A stretch of DNA of 64,000 bases from Flavobacterium dankookense (GTDB lineage: Bacteria; Bacteroidota; Bacteroidia; Flavobacteriales; Flavobacteriaceae), in assembly GCF_004362665.1 (NCBI RefSeq), contig NZ_SNXR01000018.1, positions 62,001-126,000 of the forward strand. Direction: 5' to 3'. Of this stretch, positions 52,669 through 61,445 are shown piece after piece (position 1 is the first letter of the stretch; each line of letters opens with the position of its first letter). Below the pieces are notes generated by a model. That model saw nothing but the letters and a program-made list of their open reading frames with translations, was not told where the DNA came from and did no database searches. Both the position numbers and the translations under genes were made by a program.

Positions 52669-52682
52669 TTACTAATTAGTAA
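52669..52682 (+). promoter_or_regulatory. 14-bp perfect palindrome upstream of the secreted-protein gene
   Basis: TTACTAATTAGTAA is perfectly symmetrical and ends 6 bases before a TAAGTTTG box (52689-52696) that probably drives the gene at 52737. The half-site ACTA/TAGT resembles the blaI operator half-site but in the opposite orientation. A regulatory role is a guess. Confidence 0.35.
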
Positions 52683-52736
52683 ACTTTCTAAGTTTGAATT
52701 GAAAAATAATGTATTAATTTAAAACTATTTTATATT

Positions 52737-53567
52737 ATGAAAAACAAATTGAATTTAGCCGTTGCCTTAGTGTTAACCTCTATTTTTAGTTTTGCTCAAA
52801 CTAGCAGTAAATCCTTTACATGGAATAAAAAACCATCCAAAGAAAACATTGTCATGACTTGGAATAAAACTACGCCAGAACAAGAAATGAAAGACGATAT
52901 CAAAGCGTTAGCAGAATACGGTGTGACTATCAAATATTCCAACGTAAAACGTAACGAAAAAAGAGAAATTACCGCTATTGATGTTTCTTTTGAAGACAAA
53001 AACGGAAATAAAGGATCATTGAGTTATAAAAACAATAAACCAATTTCTACCATCAAATTCTTTAAACAAGACGACGAAATTGGCTTTGGTGAACCAGAAA
53101 ACGCATTTAGTCAATTTAATCCATTTGCAAATTTCAATAATGAAGATGATATAATTTATGGTTTAGATTATCTTCCAAATTCATCTGAAAAAGATAAAAT
53201 CAACTTCAAATCAAGAACTATAATAAAAAGAGATGACCGCGAACCTTTAGTAATAGAAGACGGAAAAGTTATTGAAGGAGGAAATGACTATTCAAAAGAA
53301 GAAATTGATGAAATCTTGAACAGAAGTAAAGAAGATTTAGGCGGAAATGGTGGTTTCAAACAATTTAACTACAGAGGAAATCAAGATTTTTCAGAAGAAC
53401 TACAACAAATTCAAAAACAATTGGACGAATTAAAAGATAGACAAAAAAGTTTTGAAAATAAAGAAGAAAAAAAGGTTGAAGAAATTGATAAAACAACTGA
53501 TGAATCTGAACAACCTAAAAAAGAAGTAGAAAAGAAAAAAACTACCCTAAAAGTCAAAAAAGCATAA
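52737..53567 (+). CDS. secreted protein sharing the BlaR1 ectodomain module
   Basis: A 276-residue exported protein with a signal peptide (ending SIFSFAQ). Residues about 44-118 (YSNVKRNEKREITAIDVSFE ... GNKGSLSYKNNKPISTIKFF) align with residues about 318-385 of the adjacent BlaR1-type sensor (FSKVKRNSNGEITGIKI). The rest is charged and disordered-looking, ending in a Lys/Glu-rich coiled coil with a KKKTTLKVKKA tail. It is 100 bases downstream of the sensor gene with its own TAAGTTTG box. It may act as ligand, decoy or regulator of the sensor. Confidence 0.8.
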   Translation: MKNKLNLAVALVLTSIFSFAQTSSKSFTWNKKPSKENIVMTWNKTTPEQEMKDDIKALAEYGVTIKYSNVKRNEKREITAIDVSFEDKNGNKGSLSYKNNKPISTIKFFKQDDEIGFGEPENAFSQFNPFANFNNEDDIIYGLDYLPNSSEKDKINFKSRTIIKRDDREPLVIEDGKVIEGGNDYSKEEIDEILNRSKEDLGGNGGFKQFNYRGNQDFSEELQQIQKQLDELKDRQKSFENKEEKKVEEIDKTTDESEQPKKEVEKKKTTLKVKKA

Positions 53568-53590
53568 CACCTTGTAACTTTTTATAATGA

Positions 53591-53620
53591 AAAGCCACTA
53601 ATCTTAATGTGGCTTTTTTT
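53591..53620 (+). terminator. terminator after the secreted-protein gene
   Basis: AAAGCCAC-TAATCTTAAT-GTGGCTTT followed by a T run, ending about 35 bases before the receptor start. Confidence 0.8.
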
Positions 53621-53654
53621 ATGCCCAATCATCATCAATCAACAACAATCAACC

Positions 53655-56108
53655 ATGACCAAAACATCACTAATCATCGCTACTTTTCTGCTACTATTTG
53701 CAACCAAAGTATCGGCTCAAAATGGTTTCAGCATCACTGGAAAAATTACCGACAAAGACACTAGAGCTTTACCTTCCATTCAAATTACGATAACCAATGC
53801 TATAGACAATTCGGTAGCTAAAATTGAAATTACGGATGCTGATGGAAACTTTTCTATTCAAAATCTAAAAGTAGGAAACTATAAAGTCGTTATCGATGAT
53901 ATGGAATATTCGCCTTACCAAAGCGAAACTATTAGTTTAGATGCTGCTAATCCATTGGCAAAACTCGCTCCTATTCTTTTAACATCAAAATCAGCGACCA
54001 ATTTGAATGAAGTGGTTGTAACCAAGAAAAAGCCTTTTGTAGAAAACAAAATCGACAGAACAGTGGTCAACGTAGATGCTTTTATCACTGCTGCTGGTGG
54101 CGATGCTATGGATGTTTTAGAAAAATCACCGGGTATTATAGTAGATCAAAACGGTACGATTACCTTCAAAGGAAAATCGGGTGTTCAAGTGTTTATTGAC
54201 GACAAACCAACCTATCTTTCTGGTGCTGAATTGGAAGCCTATCTGAGATCACTTCCGGCAAGTACATTAGATAAAATAGAATTAATAACCAATCCGCCAG
54301 CAAAATATGATGCCGCTGGTGGTGCAGGAATTATCAATATCGTATCCAAGCGAACAAAATCTCGAGGATTTAACGCTAACTTGACTTCGCGTTTTTCTCA
54401 AGGAAAACGTAGCGGAAACCGACAAGGAATAAACTTCAATTATATGGAAGACAAAATCCGTGTCTTTGGAAACGTGGGTTATGCCCAACAAAATCCTATC
54501 AACGACTTATTCATTTTTAGAAAATTTAAAAACAATGATGGCTCAACAAACAGCTTGTTTTATCAAAACAGTTTTATCGATACCAAAGTAAAATCAACGA
54601 ATGCTCGAGTAGGAATGGATTATTACGCTTCTGATAAAACCACAATTGGGTTTGGATTGACTGGGGTTTTAAGAAGCAACAACCAATTCTCAGATGTTCG
54701 AAGTGAAGTGACTGATGCTAATTTGGTATTGGACTCTTCTATCGTGGCGAACAATTTAAATAAGCAAAAGTTTAAAAACGGCGGTATTAACTTCAATCTT
54801 CGCCATGAATTAGACAGTTTAGGACAACGCATAACAATGGATTTGGATTATCTAAAATATGATACGTCGAGCAAACAACTATTCAACAATTTCGTCTATC
54901 AACCAGACAATTCGTTATCTAGCCAAGACCAATTGAAAGGCTTCTTACCTTCTGACTTGGATATTTATGCCTTGAAAACTGATTATACTTTGCCTTTTAA
55001 AAACGGTAGTACTTTCGAAACGGGTTACAAAGTCAGCTATACCAAAACCGATAACATTGCCGATTATAGAGATGTTGTTAATGGTGTGGAAATCCCGAAT
55101 TATGCAACAAGCAATCACTTTAAGTATGACGAGATAATCAATGCGGCGTATGTCAATTTCAATACTAACTACAAGCGTTTTGGTTTCCAAACCGGTTTGC
55201 GCTTGGAAAATACAGAGTCAAGAGGAAATCAATTGGGAAACATAGAACAAGCTCCATCAAAATTCAAGAGAAACTATACCAATTTATTCCCAACGGTTTA
55301 TGTAGAATACAAACTGGATTCTATTGGCAATAATCAGTTAGTTGCTAATTATGGAAGACGAATTAACAGACCTTATTTTCAAGACTTAAATCCATTTATT
55401 AGTCCGTTGGATAAGTTTACATTCTATTCTGGAAATCCGTTCTTAAATCCATCGTTCGCTAACAATTATGAACTGTCTTATCGCTACAAAGGGATATTTT
55501 CTACAACGCTAAGTTATGGTTCTTCTAAAGATGATATTAATGAAACAATCGAAATCAACGACGGAATTTATTACAGTCGTCCAGGAAACATTGGTAAAAG
55601 CGAGTTTTTCAGTATCAATGCCAATCTACAACTAACGTTAACGCAATGGTGGTCAGCGAATGCTTATAATGAACTAACTCATAGTAAATTTAAAAGCCAG
55701 CTCTACACCGAAGAACTGAACTCATCGGGAACGTTTTGGTTTTTCTCTATGAATAATAGCTTTAAGTTCAACAAAGGTTGGTCAGCCGAACTAAGCGGAA
55801 CGTATCAAACGGATATCGTTTCTGCTCAGTTTGTTCTATTGTCGCGTTCCAATATCAACTTTGGTATCCAGAAAAAGCTACTGAAGGACAAAGCCACTAT
55901 CAAACTATCGGCTAATGATATTTTCTATTCCAACATGAACAACGGAATTATTAAAAACCTACAAAACACCGAAGCCAACTGGACCAACAAACTCGATAGT
56001 CGCTTTGTAGCGATGACATTTACGTATGGCTTTGGGAAATCGTTTGCACCAAAAAAACAATACAATTCCAATGGTGCAGAGAATGAAATGAACCGAGTTA
56101 AAGGATAG
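53655..56108 (+). CDS. TonB-dependent-receptor-like outer-membrane beta-barrel protein
   Basis: An 817-residue outer-membrane protein with a signal peptide (ending TKVSAQ). A CarboxypepD_reg-like domain (about residues 25-100: FSITGKITDKDTRALPSIQI) precedes a plug (VVVTKKKPFVENKIDRTVV ... YDAAGGAGIINIVSKRTKS), then a long beta-barrel with alternating strands and an ending FTYGFGKSFAPKKQ. This belongs to the OMP beta-brl_3 class rather than the SusC class. No SusD or transporter is adjacent, so its substrate is unknown. The frame extends 16 codons upstream but the ATG at 53655 begins the signal peptide. Confidence 0.9.
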   Translation: MTKTSLIIATFLLLFATKVSAQNGFSITGKITDKDTRALPSIQITITNAIDNSVAKIEITDADGNFSIQNLKVGNYKVVIDDMEYSPYQSETISLDAANPLAKLAPILLTSKSATNLNEVVVTKKKPFVENKIDRTVVNVDAFITAAGGDAMDVLEKSPGIIVDQNGTITFKGKSGVQVFIDDKPTYLSGAELEAYLRSLPASTLDKIELITNPPAKYDAAGGAGIINIVSKRTKSRGFNANLTSRFSQGKRSGNRQGINFNYMEDKIRVFGNVGYAQQNPINDLFIFRKFKNNDGSTNSLFYQNSFIDTKVKSTNARVGMDYYASDKTTIGFGLTGVLRSNNQFSDVRSEVTDANLVLDSSIVANNLNKQKFKNGGINFNLRHELDSLGQRITMDLDYLKYDTSSKQLFNNFVYQPDNSLSSQDQLKGFLPSDLDIYALKTDYTLPFKNGSTFETGYKVSYTKTDNIADYRDVVNGVEIPNYATSNHFKYDEIINAAYVNFNTNYKRFGFQTGLRLENTESRGNQLGNIEQAPSKFKRNYTNLFPTVYVEYKLDSIGNNQLVANYGRRINRPYFQDLNPFISPLDKFTFYSGNPFLNPSFANNYELSYRYKGIFSTTLSYGSSKDDINETIEINDGIYYSRPGNIGKSEFFSINANLQLTLTQWWSANAYNELTHSKFKSQLYTEELNSSGTFWFFSMNNSFKFNKGWSAELSGTYQTDIVSAQFVLLSRSNINFGIQKKLLKDKATIKLSANDIFYSNMNNGIIKNLQNTEANWTNKLDSRFVAMTFTYGFGKSFAPKKQYNSNGAENEMNRVKG

Positions 56109-56130
56109 TTTTTGAAAGGTGAATTTTTAA

Positions 56131-56180
56131 TGATTAATGTTAAATGATTGATGTTAAATGATTAATGTTAAATGATTGAT
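56131..56180. repeat. 14-bp tandem repeat downstream of the receptor gene
   Basis: About 3.6 copies of ATGATTAATGTTAA (alternating with ATGATTGATGTTAA). AT-rich filler in a gene-free gap; no function is seen. Confidence 0.8.
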
Positions 56181-56254
56181 TTTTTAGTGAGATACTAAAT
56201 TCCCTTTACTATTCTATTTTTTATTAATCATTAAAAATTAATAACTAACCTTTC

Positions 56255-56262
56255 TATATTTG
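56255..56262 (+). promoter_or_regulatory. -7 promoter box of the 51-residue gene, almost leaderless
   Basis: TATATTTG, a TAnnTTTG match, ends only 4 bases before the ATG at 56267, so the mRNA probably has little or no 5' leader. Confidence 0.6.
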
Positions 56263-56266
56263 CAAC

Positions 56267-56422
56267 ATGTATAAACTACTAGCTAAACTCAACAAACTCC
56301 TTTTGCCTAGCTTCACTAAGCAGCAACTGGATGTTTCAAAAGCAAAGAAATGGCAACTGGCTATTATTGCTTGGCGGTATTATGTTACTTCAAGGGCAAT
56401 AGACAAGAAAATAACTAAATAA
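56267..56422 (+). CDS. 51-residue basic microprotein
   Basis: A short ORF encoding a basic, aromatic protein: MYKLLAKLNKLLLPSFTKQ, then an alternating Lys/Trp stretch (KKWQLAIIAWRYYVTSRA) and DKKITK. It has a promoter box before it and a strong hairpin terminator directly after it, so it is probably a real stand-alone gene. The amphipathic sequence could bind membrane or nucleic acid. I do not recognise the family with certainty. Confidence 0.7.
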   Translation: MYKLLAKLNKLLLPSFTKQQLDVSKAKKWQLAIIAWRYYVTSRAIDKKITK

Positions 56423-56425
56423 AAA

Positions 56426-56457
56426 AAAGTCTGCATCAATAAGTGCAGACTTTTTTT
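56426..56457 (+). terminator. terminator after the 51-residue gene
   Basis: AAAGTCTGCA-TCAATAAG-TGCAGACTTT followed by seven T. Confidence 0.9.
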
Positions 56458-56503
56458 GTGTCGAAACTTCTTTTACAAGCAAGCACAACAACACGTTTGG
56501 ATA

Positions 56504-56534
56504 CAAAAAAAGCTCTGATTGACATCAGAGCTTT
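56504..56534 (-). terminator. terminator of the tRNA-Arg gene
   Basis: On the reverse strand AAAGCTCTGAT-GTCA-ATCAGAGCTTT followed by a T run, starting 12 bases after the tRNA 3' end. Confidence 0.85.
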
Positions 56535-56545
56535 CCATTCTTAAG

Positions 56546-56619
56546 TGACCTCGACTGGATTCAAACCAGTAACCTTCTGAGCCGTAATCAGATGCGCTAT
56601 TCAGTTGCGCCACGAGGCC
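56546..56619 (-). tRNA. tRNA-Arg (anticodon ACG)
   Basis: On the reverse strand a 74-base cloverleaf: acceptor stem GGCCTCG paired with CGAGGTC (one G-T), a D-arm, the anticodon stem TCTGA/TCAGA with loop TTACGGC (anticodon ACG), and a T-arm CTGGTTTGAATCCAG. Discriminator base A, with no encoded CCA. A34 would need deamination to inosine to read CGU, CGC and CGA. A terminator follows. Confidence 0.95.
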
Positions 56620-56724
56620 TTTTTTGTGGGTGCAAATATAGGTATTATTGTTAAAGTTGCAAATGAAAAATGAAAAAATAGTAGCAAATACTAGCAACAC
56701 CACATCAAACTACACAACCAAATC

Positions 56725-58191
56725 TTATTTTAGCTTATTGATATAACTACTATACAAGTCTTTAAACTGATAGCCTACATCTACTCTATCTTTACTCAAT
56801 TTATCATATTCAACTAAACCCCAGAGTACAAATTCCTTAAAGAAATAGACATCGGCTGGTGCAATGCTTGGTTGGTATTTTTCTAACAAGTCAGTTAGTG
56901 GCTCAATGGCATCCAACTGTTTTCTATATTCCTCATCCGAAGCATCGTCAAGTAGTTCAAAACCGGTTTCGGCAAAGAACCATTCAAGAACTTTGGCATA
57001 CGGACTTGAATCAGCATCACGTTCTAGCTTTTCTATTTTTGGAAAATAAGCAGGAAAGAAGGTATGAATGGCATCACTAATTAAATGTTGTGCCACCGCA
57101 GCTGCTCCTTCTTGCTCGCCTTCATAAACTAATTCTACTTTGCCCGTAAGTGCTGGAATAATACCCATAAAGTCAGATAAACGAACTGTTGTTGTATCAT
57201 TTCCTGCTTTTAAAGCTCTTCGTTCGGCTGTGCTAATCAGGTTTTCAAATGCTGTGATAGTCATTCTAGCACTCACACCACTTTTGTTATCGATATAATC
57301 GCTTTCTCGAGCTTCAAACGCTATTTGTTCTATTAAATCTTTGGCTAAACTAGGCACATACACCGCATCTGATTGTTCTTCGTTTAGGCGAGCTTCTTGT
57401 TGGGTGATGGTTCTTGCAATGGCTACTGTTTCAGGATAGTGAGTCAATATTTGGGAACCAATTCTATCTTTCAATGGTGTGACAATGCTTCCACGGTTGG
57501 TATAATCTTCTGGATTGGCGGTAAACACAAACTGCATGTCCAATGGCATACGGAGTTTAAACCCACGGATTTGTATATCGCCTTCTTGTAGAATATTGAA
57601 CAACGCTACTTGAATTCGGGCTTGTAAATCGGGTAATTCGTTGATAACAAAGATACAACGGTTAGCTCTTGGTATCATACCAAAATGAATAACTCTATCA
57701 TCAGCATAGGACAGTTTTAAGTTAGCCGCTTTGATGGGATCAACATCACCAATCAAATCGGCAACGGTAACATCAGGTGTGGCGAGTTTCTCTGAGAAAC
57801 GTTCACTTCTGTGCAACCAAGTAATTGGGGTAGCATCACCTTTCTCTGCTAGCAAATCTTTTGCAAAGCGTGAAATAGGATGGAATGGATCATCATTAAT
57901 CTCTGAACCAGCTACAACGGGAATGTACTCGTCCAACAACTCCACCATCTTTCTTGCTAAACGTGTTTTGGCTTGACCTCGCAAACCTAATAAATTGATG
58001 TTGTGTCTAGACAAAATAGCGCGCTCCAACTCTGGAATAACACTATTCTCAAATCCATGCACACCATCAAAGGTAGTTTCACCTGCTTTTATCTTGGTTC
58101 GCAAGTTGTCTCTCAACTCGTCTTTAATGCGTTTAGAGGTATATCCTGTTTTCTTTAATTCCCCGAAGGTTGTTATGTTTTCTATTTTCAT
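56725..58191 (-). CDS. MoxR-like/magnesium chelatase ChlI-like AAA+ ATPase
   Basis: A 488-residue cytoplasmic ATPase. The AAA+ features are LLGLRGQAKTRLARKM (Walker A-like), CIFVINELPDLQARIQVALFN (Walker B and pore-loop region), FTANPEDYTNRGS (sensor 1) and LKDRIGSQILTHYP (arginine finger area). The C-terminal half is a helical lid. Relatives of this type often work with a von Willebrand-factor A protein as a chaperone or metal-insertion machine. Such a protein is encoded 131 bases upstream on the same strand. Its client is unknown. Confidence 0.88.
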   Translation of the reverse strand: MKIENITTFGELKKTGYTSKRIKDELRDNLRTKIKAGETTFDGVHGFENSVIPELERAILSRHNINLLGLRGQAKTRLARKMVELLDEYIPVVAGSEINDDPFHPISRFAKDLLAEKGDATPITWLHRSERFSEKLATPDVTVADLIGDVDPIKAANLKLSYADDRVIHFGMIPRANRCIFVINELPDLQARIQVALFNILQEGDIQIRGFKLRMPLDMQFVFTANPEDYTNRGSIVTPLKDRIGSQILTHYPETVAIARTITQQEARLNEEQSDAVYVPSLAKDLIEQIAFEARESDYIDNKSGVSARMTITAFENLISTAERRALKAGNDTTTVRLSDFMGIIPALTGKVELVYEGEQEGAAAVAQHLISDAIHTFFPAYFPKIEKLERDADSSPYAKVLEWFFAETGFELLDDASDEEYRKQLDAIEPLTDLLEKYQPSIAPADVYFFKEFVLWGLVEYDKLSKDRVDVGYQFKDLYSSYINKLK

Positions 58192-58322
58192 GAATGTTTT
58201 TTATTGTTTTTATTTAACCACAAAGTTCACTAAGGTTTTACGCAAAGTTCACTAAGTATTGTCTATTCTCTCAACTCCTAATTGATCACTAAAACCTGAC
58301 CACTGACCACTGAAACTGCCCA

Positions 58323-59441
58323 CTATTTCACTCTCTTCTTCCTATTTGCTTCATAATCCTCAAAAATCATTTCTCCTAGACCTTTCAATCCAGTGTAGAA
58401 CGCTTTTCCTTGGTTGGCTTCGGTGAAACGGTTGACGAATTGCTGTAAATACGGATCATTGGCAATCATAAACGTAGTGATGGGAATGTGCAACTTTCTG
58501 GCTTGTGCCGCTTGGTTGTAGCATTGTTCCACTATGTATTGGTCTAGTCCGTTGGAGTTCATGTAGTACTCGCCATTCTTTTCCCGAACGCAACTTGGCT
58601 TGCCGTCGGTAATCATGAAGATTTGTTTGTTGGTGTTTCTTTTGCGGCGCAGCATGTCCATCGCTAGTTGTAATCCGGCGACAGTATTCGTATGATAAGG
58701 ACCAACTTTCAAATAGGGTAATTCCTTTATGCTAATAGGCCAAGCATCGTTGCCAAAGACCAGTATATCAATCGTATCTTTCGGATAGCGTGTCGTGATG
58801 AGTTCTGCTAGTGCCATCGCTACTTTCTTGGCAGGTGTAATTCTGTCTTCGCCATAAAGTATCATGCTGTGGCTAATGTCTATCATCAACACGGTGCTCA
58901 TTTGGGCTTTGAACTTGGCTTCTTCTACAATTAAATCATTCTCGGTTAAGCGAAACTCTTCGGAACCGTTATTGATTTGGGCATTCTTCAAACTCTCCGT
59001 GAGGGAAATACTTTCTAGGCTGTCGCCAAAGTGGTATTCTCTGAAATCACCCGTTTGTTCGTCGCCACTGCCAGAATACTTGGTTTTGTGATTGCCATTG
59101 CCGGCTCGTTTCAAGTTACCGAATATCTGGTCTAGGGCATTTTGGCGGATAGCCCGTTCTGTTTTAGCTGTGATTCCTGTGCCTTGCGTTCCATCGTCTT
59201 TTAGTTCCTCGCGGATGTAGCCTTTCTTCTTTAAATCTTCAATAAAGTCGTCAATGGTATAGTTCTCGTCCGTGAGTTTGTATTCTACATCCAACTGGCG
59301 CAACCAATCAATGGCTTCGTCAAAATCGCCTGAAGTATAAGTGATTAGTTCTTTAAAAACATCAAACAGTTTATCAAAAGGCGTTTGAAACGGTGCTTCG
59401 TAGGGCTTGAAAAAGAAACCTTTTTTTGTGTTGTTTTCCAT
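58323..59441 (-). CDS. VWA-domain protein paired with the AAA+ ATPase
   Basis: A 372-residue soluble protein. The C-terminal ~210 residues form a von Willebrand factor A domain with the metal site DISHS (VLMIDISHSMILYGED) and the MITDGKPSC segment. The N-terminal ~160 residues are mostly helical with a long charged region. AAA+/VWA pairs act as dual chaperones, with VWA holding the client and the ATPase remodelling it. The ATPase gene follows on the same strand, so the pair is a probable operon. Confidence 0.88.
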   Translation of the reverse strand: MENNTKKGFFFKPYEAPFQTPFDKLFDVFKELITYTSGDFDEAIDWLRQLDVEYKLTDENYTIDDFIEDLKKKGYIREELKDDGTQGTGITAKTERAIRQNALDQIFGNLKRAGNGNHKTKYSGSGDEQTGDFREYHFGDSLESISLTESLKNAQINNGSEEFRLTENDLIVEEAKFKAQMSTVLMIDISHSMILYGEDRITPAKKVAMALAELITTRYPKDTIDILVFGNDAWPISIKELPYLKVGPYHTNTVAGLQLAMDMLRRKRNTNKQIFMITDGKPSCVREKNGEYYMNSNGLDQYIVEQCYNQAAQARKLHIPITTFMIANDPYLQQFVNRFTEANQGKAFYTGLKGLGEMIFEDYEANRKKRVK

Positions 59442-59585
59442 AATCTAAAAGTAAATAAAAATAAACAACTCGGGTTGGTAACAAGTATTAATAATTAGTT
59501 AAAAAAACAACGTGTCCAAATAACCCTTTGCGAAAGCTTATTGAAGAAGTACGATTCTACAACCAACAACTCCTACTCTTTTAAC

Positions 59586-59617
59586 AAAAAAAATTCCCAC
59601 ACAAGGCGGGAATTTTT
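59586..59617 (-). terminator. terminator after the fasciclin gene
   Basis: AAATTCCC-ACACAAGGC-GGGAATTT with an A run before and a T run after, located just beyond the fasciclin stop on the reverse strand. Confidence 0.8.
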
Positions 59618-59636
59618 CCAATAGCAAAACAAAAAA

Positions 59637-60155
59637 CTATTTAGGTAAAACCACAGAATCCAATACGTGAATAACACCGTTTGACGAATAAATGTCCACT
59701 GCAGTAACAGTAGCTTTGTTTCCTTTCTCGTCTGTGATGATTACATTACTTCCATCTAGCGTAGCAACCAAAGTACCACCTTGTACGGTAGTTACTGTTG
59801 CTTTTCCGTTTCCTTTTTTGATAGCGGCTACTAAAGCTTTGCTGTCAATGTTTCCTGCTACTACGTGATAGGTTAATATTGCTTGTAGTGTTGCTTTGTT
59901 CTCTGGTTTCAATAGTGTTTCTACTGTTCCTTTTGGTAGCTTAGCAAAGGCTGCATTGGTTGGGGCAAACACGGTAAAAGGTCCTTTTCCAGTTAGTGTT
60001 TCTACTAGTCCAGCGGCTTTTACTGCTGCTACTAGTGTAGTGTGGTCTTTTGAGCCTACAGCGTTTTCTACTACGTTCTTGTCTTTTTGTGCCCATCCTG
60101 TTGTAGTCATGGCTACTACGAATAACGACAGCATTGTTTTTTTAATTGCGTTCAT
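59637..60155 (-). CDS. fasciclin-domain (FAS1) secreted protein
   Basis: A 172-residue secreted protein with a signal peptide (ending TTTGWAQ). The single FAS1 domain shows GKGPFTVFAPTNAAFAKLP (H1 region), ILTYHVVAGNID, and the ending GVIHVLDSVVLP. FAS1 proteins mediate adhesion or bind polysaccharide; the bacterial role is open. Single gene next to the repeat-rich region. Confidence 0.92.
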   Translation of the reverse strand: MNAIKKTMLSLFVVAMTTTGWAQKDKNVVENAVGSKDHTTLVAAVKAAGLVETLTGKGPFTVFAPTNAAFAKLPKGTVETLLKPENKATLQAILTYHVVAGNIDSKALVAAIKKGNGKATVTTVQGGTLVATLDGSNVIITDEKGNKATVTAVDIYSSNGVIHVLDSVVLPK

Positions 60156-60385
60156 GTTGTTCTTTTTGTTTAATTATTTATTTAAATACTTAAACAAAGT
60201 TAGGTAATAGTGTTGGAGTATGTTGTGGATTAACATATAATTGTGCTTTGTGAAGAACAAAAAGGAGTTATCATTTCTTCAACATTATCAGGGTGTTAGC
60301 GGTTAATGATGGTGTTGACGGTCTTTGAGGGGTATTCTATTTGTTGTGTGTTAAGGGTATTGGGGTTTAACAAGTGCTAAAGTGT
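60156..60385. other. gene-free AT-rich stretch before the tandem repeats
   Basis: No ORF with a ribosome site, RNA gene or inverted repeat stands out in these 230 bases. The sequence is unusually rich in G and T on the plus strand (for example GTGTTAGCGGTTAATGATGG), unlike its neighbours. Confidence 0.5.
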
Positions 60386-60399
60386 TTTGTTTGATTTTT

Positions 60400-61370
60400 T
60401 TTTTTGTTATTCTTTTCTTTTGGCTTGTTTTCTATGATTTTTATATTAGGGCGATTGGGGTGGGTAGTAAAGGGAAAGTTTGACTTGTCTTTTTTTATTC
60501 TTTTCTTTTGGCTTGACCCAAAAGAAACAAAAAGTCAAGCCTCAATATTAAAATCTTGAAAACTACGTTGAAGCTGCACTCCGCGCCCCAAGCCGTTCGC
60601 CTTGCAGGCTCAACTCGTGGAACGCTGCCGTTGCGCTTCTGCCTTGTTTTCTATGATTTTTATATTAGGGCGGTTGGGGTTTGTAGTAAAGGGATAGTTT
60701 ACTTTTCTTTTGGGGTTCTTTTCTTTTGGCTTGACCCAAAAGAAACAAAAATTCAAGCCTCAATATTAAAATCTTGAAAACTACGTTGAAGCTGCACTCC
60801 ACGCCCCAAGCCGTTCGCCTTGCAGGCTCAACTCGTGGAACGCTGCCGTTGCGCTTCTGCCTTGTTTTCTATGATTTTTATATTAGGGCGGTTGGGGTAT
60901 GTAGTAAAGGGAAAGTTTGACTTGTCTTTTTTTATTCTTTTCTTTTGGCTTGACCCAAAAGAAACAAAAAGTCAAGCCTCAATATTAAAATCTTGAAAAC
61001 TACGTTGAAGCTACACTCCACGCCCCAAGCCGTTCGCCTTGCAGGCTCAACTCGTGGAACGCTGCCGTTGCGCTTCTGCCTTGTTTTCTATGATTTTTAT
61101 ATTAGGGCGTTTGGGGTATGTAGTAAAGGGATAGTTTACTTTTCTTTTGGGGTTCTTTTCTTTTGGCTTGACCCAAAAGAAACAAAAAGTCAAGCCTCAA
61201 TATTAAAATCTTGAAAACTACGTTGAAGCTACACTCCACGCCCCAAGCCGTTCGCCTTGCAGGCTCAACACGTGGAACGCTGCCGTTGCGCTTCTGCCTT
61301 GTTTTCTATGATTTTTATATTAGGGCGTTTGGGGTATGTAGTAAAGGGATAGTTTACTTTTCTTTTTGGG
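60400..61370. repeat. tandem 218-bp repeat array: truncated copy plus four units, A-B-A-B
   Basis: The unit recurs with landmarks at 60556, 60774, 60993 and 61211 (spacing 218, 219, 218). Each has a GC-rich core (GCCCCAAGCCGTTCGCCTTG, then GGCTCAACTCGTGGAACGCT) in otherwise AT-rich DNA, plus the block TTGGCTTGACCCAAAAG. Units alternate between two linker types, a GAAAGTTTGACTTG linker and an ATAGTTTACTTTTC linker, so a ~437-bp pair was itself duplicated. An upstream copy at 60406-60490 lacks the core between two CTTG sequences. The open frames at each unit start with TTG and carry no family match, so they are probably not genes. Confidence 0.9.
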
Positions 61371-61445
61371 GTTTGGTTTGTGGGTTGTGGTTGGGAGTTG
61401 TGAGTTGGGGAGTTTGGGGCGATTTTGGGAAGGGTTTTGTTTGTG

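Noticed and set aside
56473..56703. 76-codon reverse frame over the tRNA
   Set aside because: It covers the tRNA-Arg and its terminator; a tRNA explains the sequence.
60400..61370. CRISPR or an insertion sequence in the 218-bp array
   Set aside because: The unit is long and nearly identical throughout, has no spacers, no transposase frame and no terminal inverted repeats.
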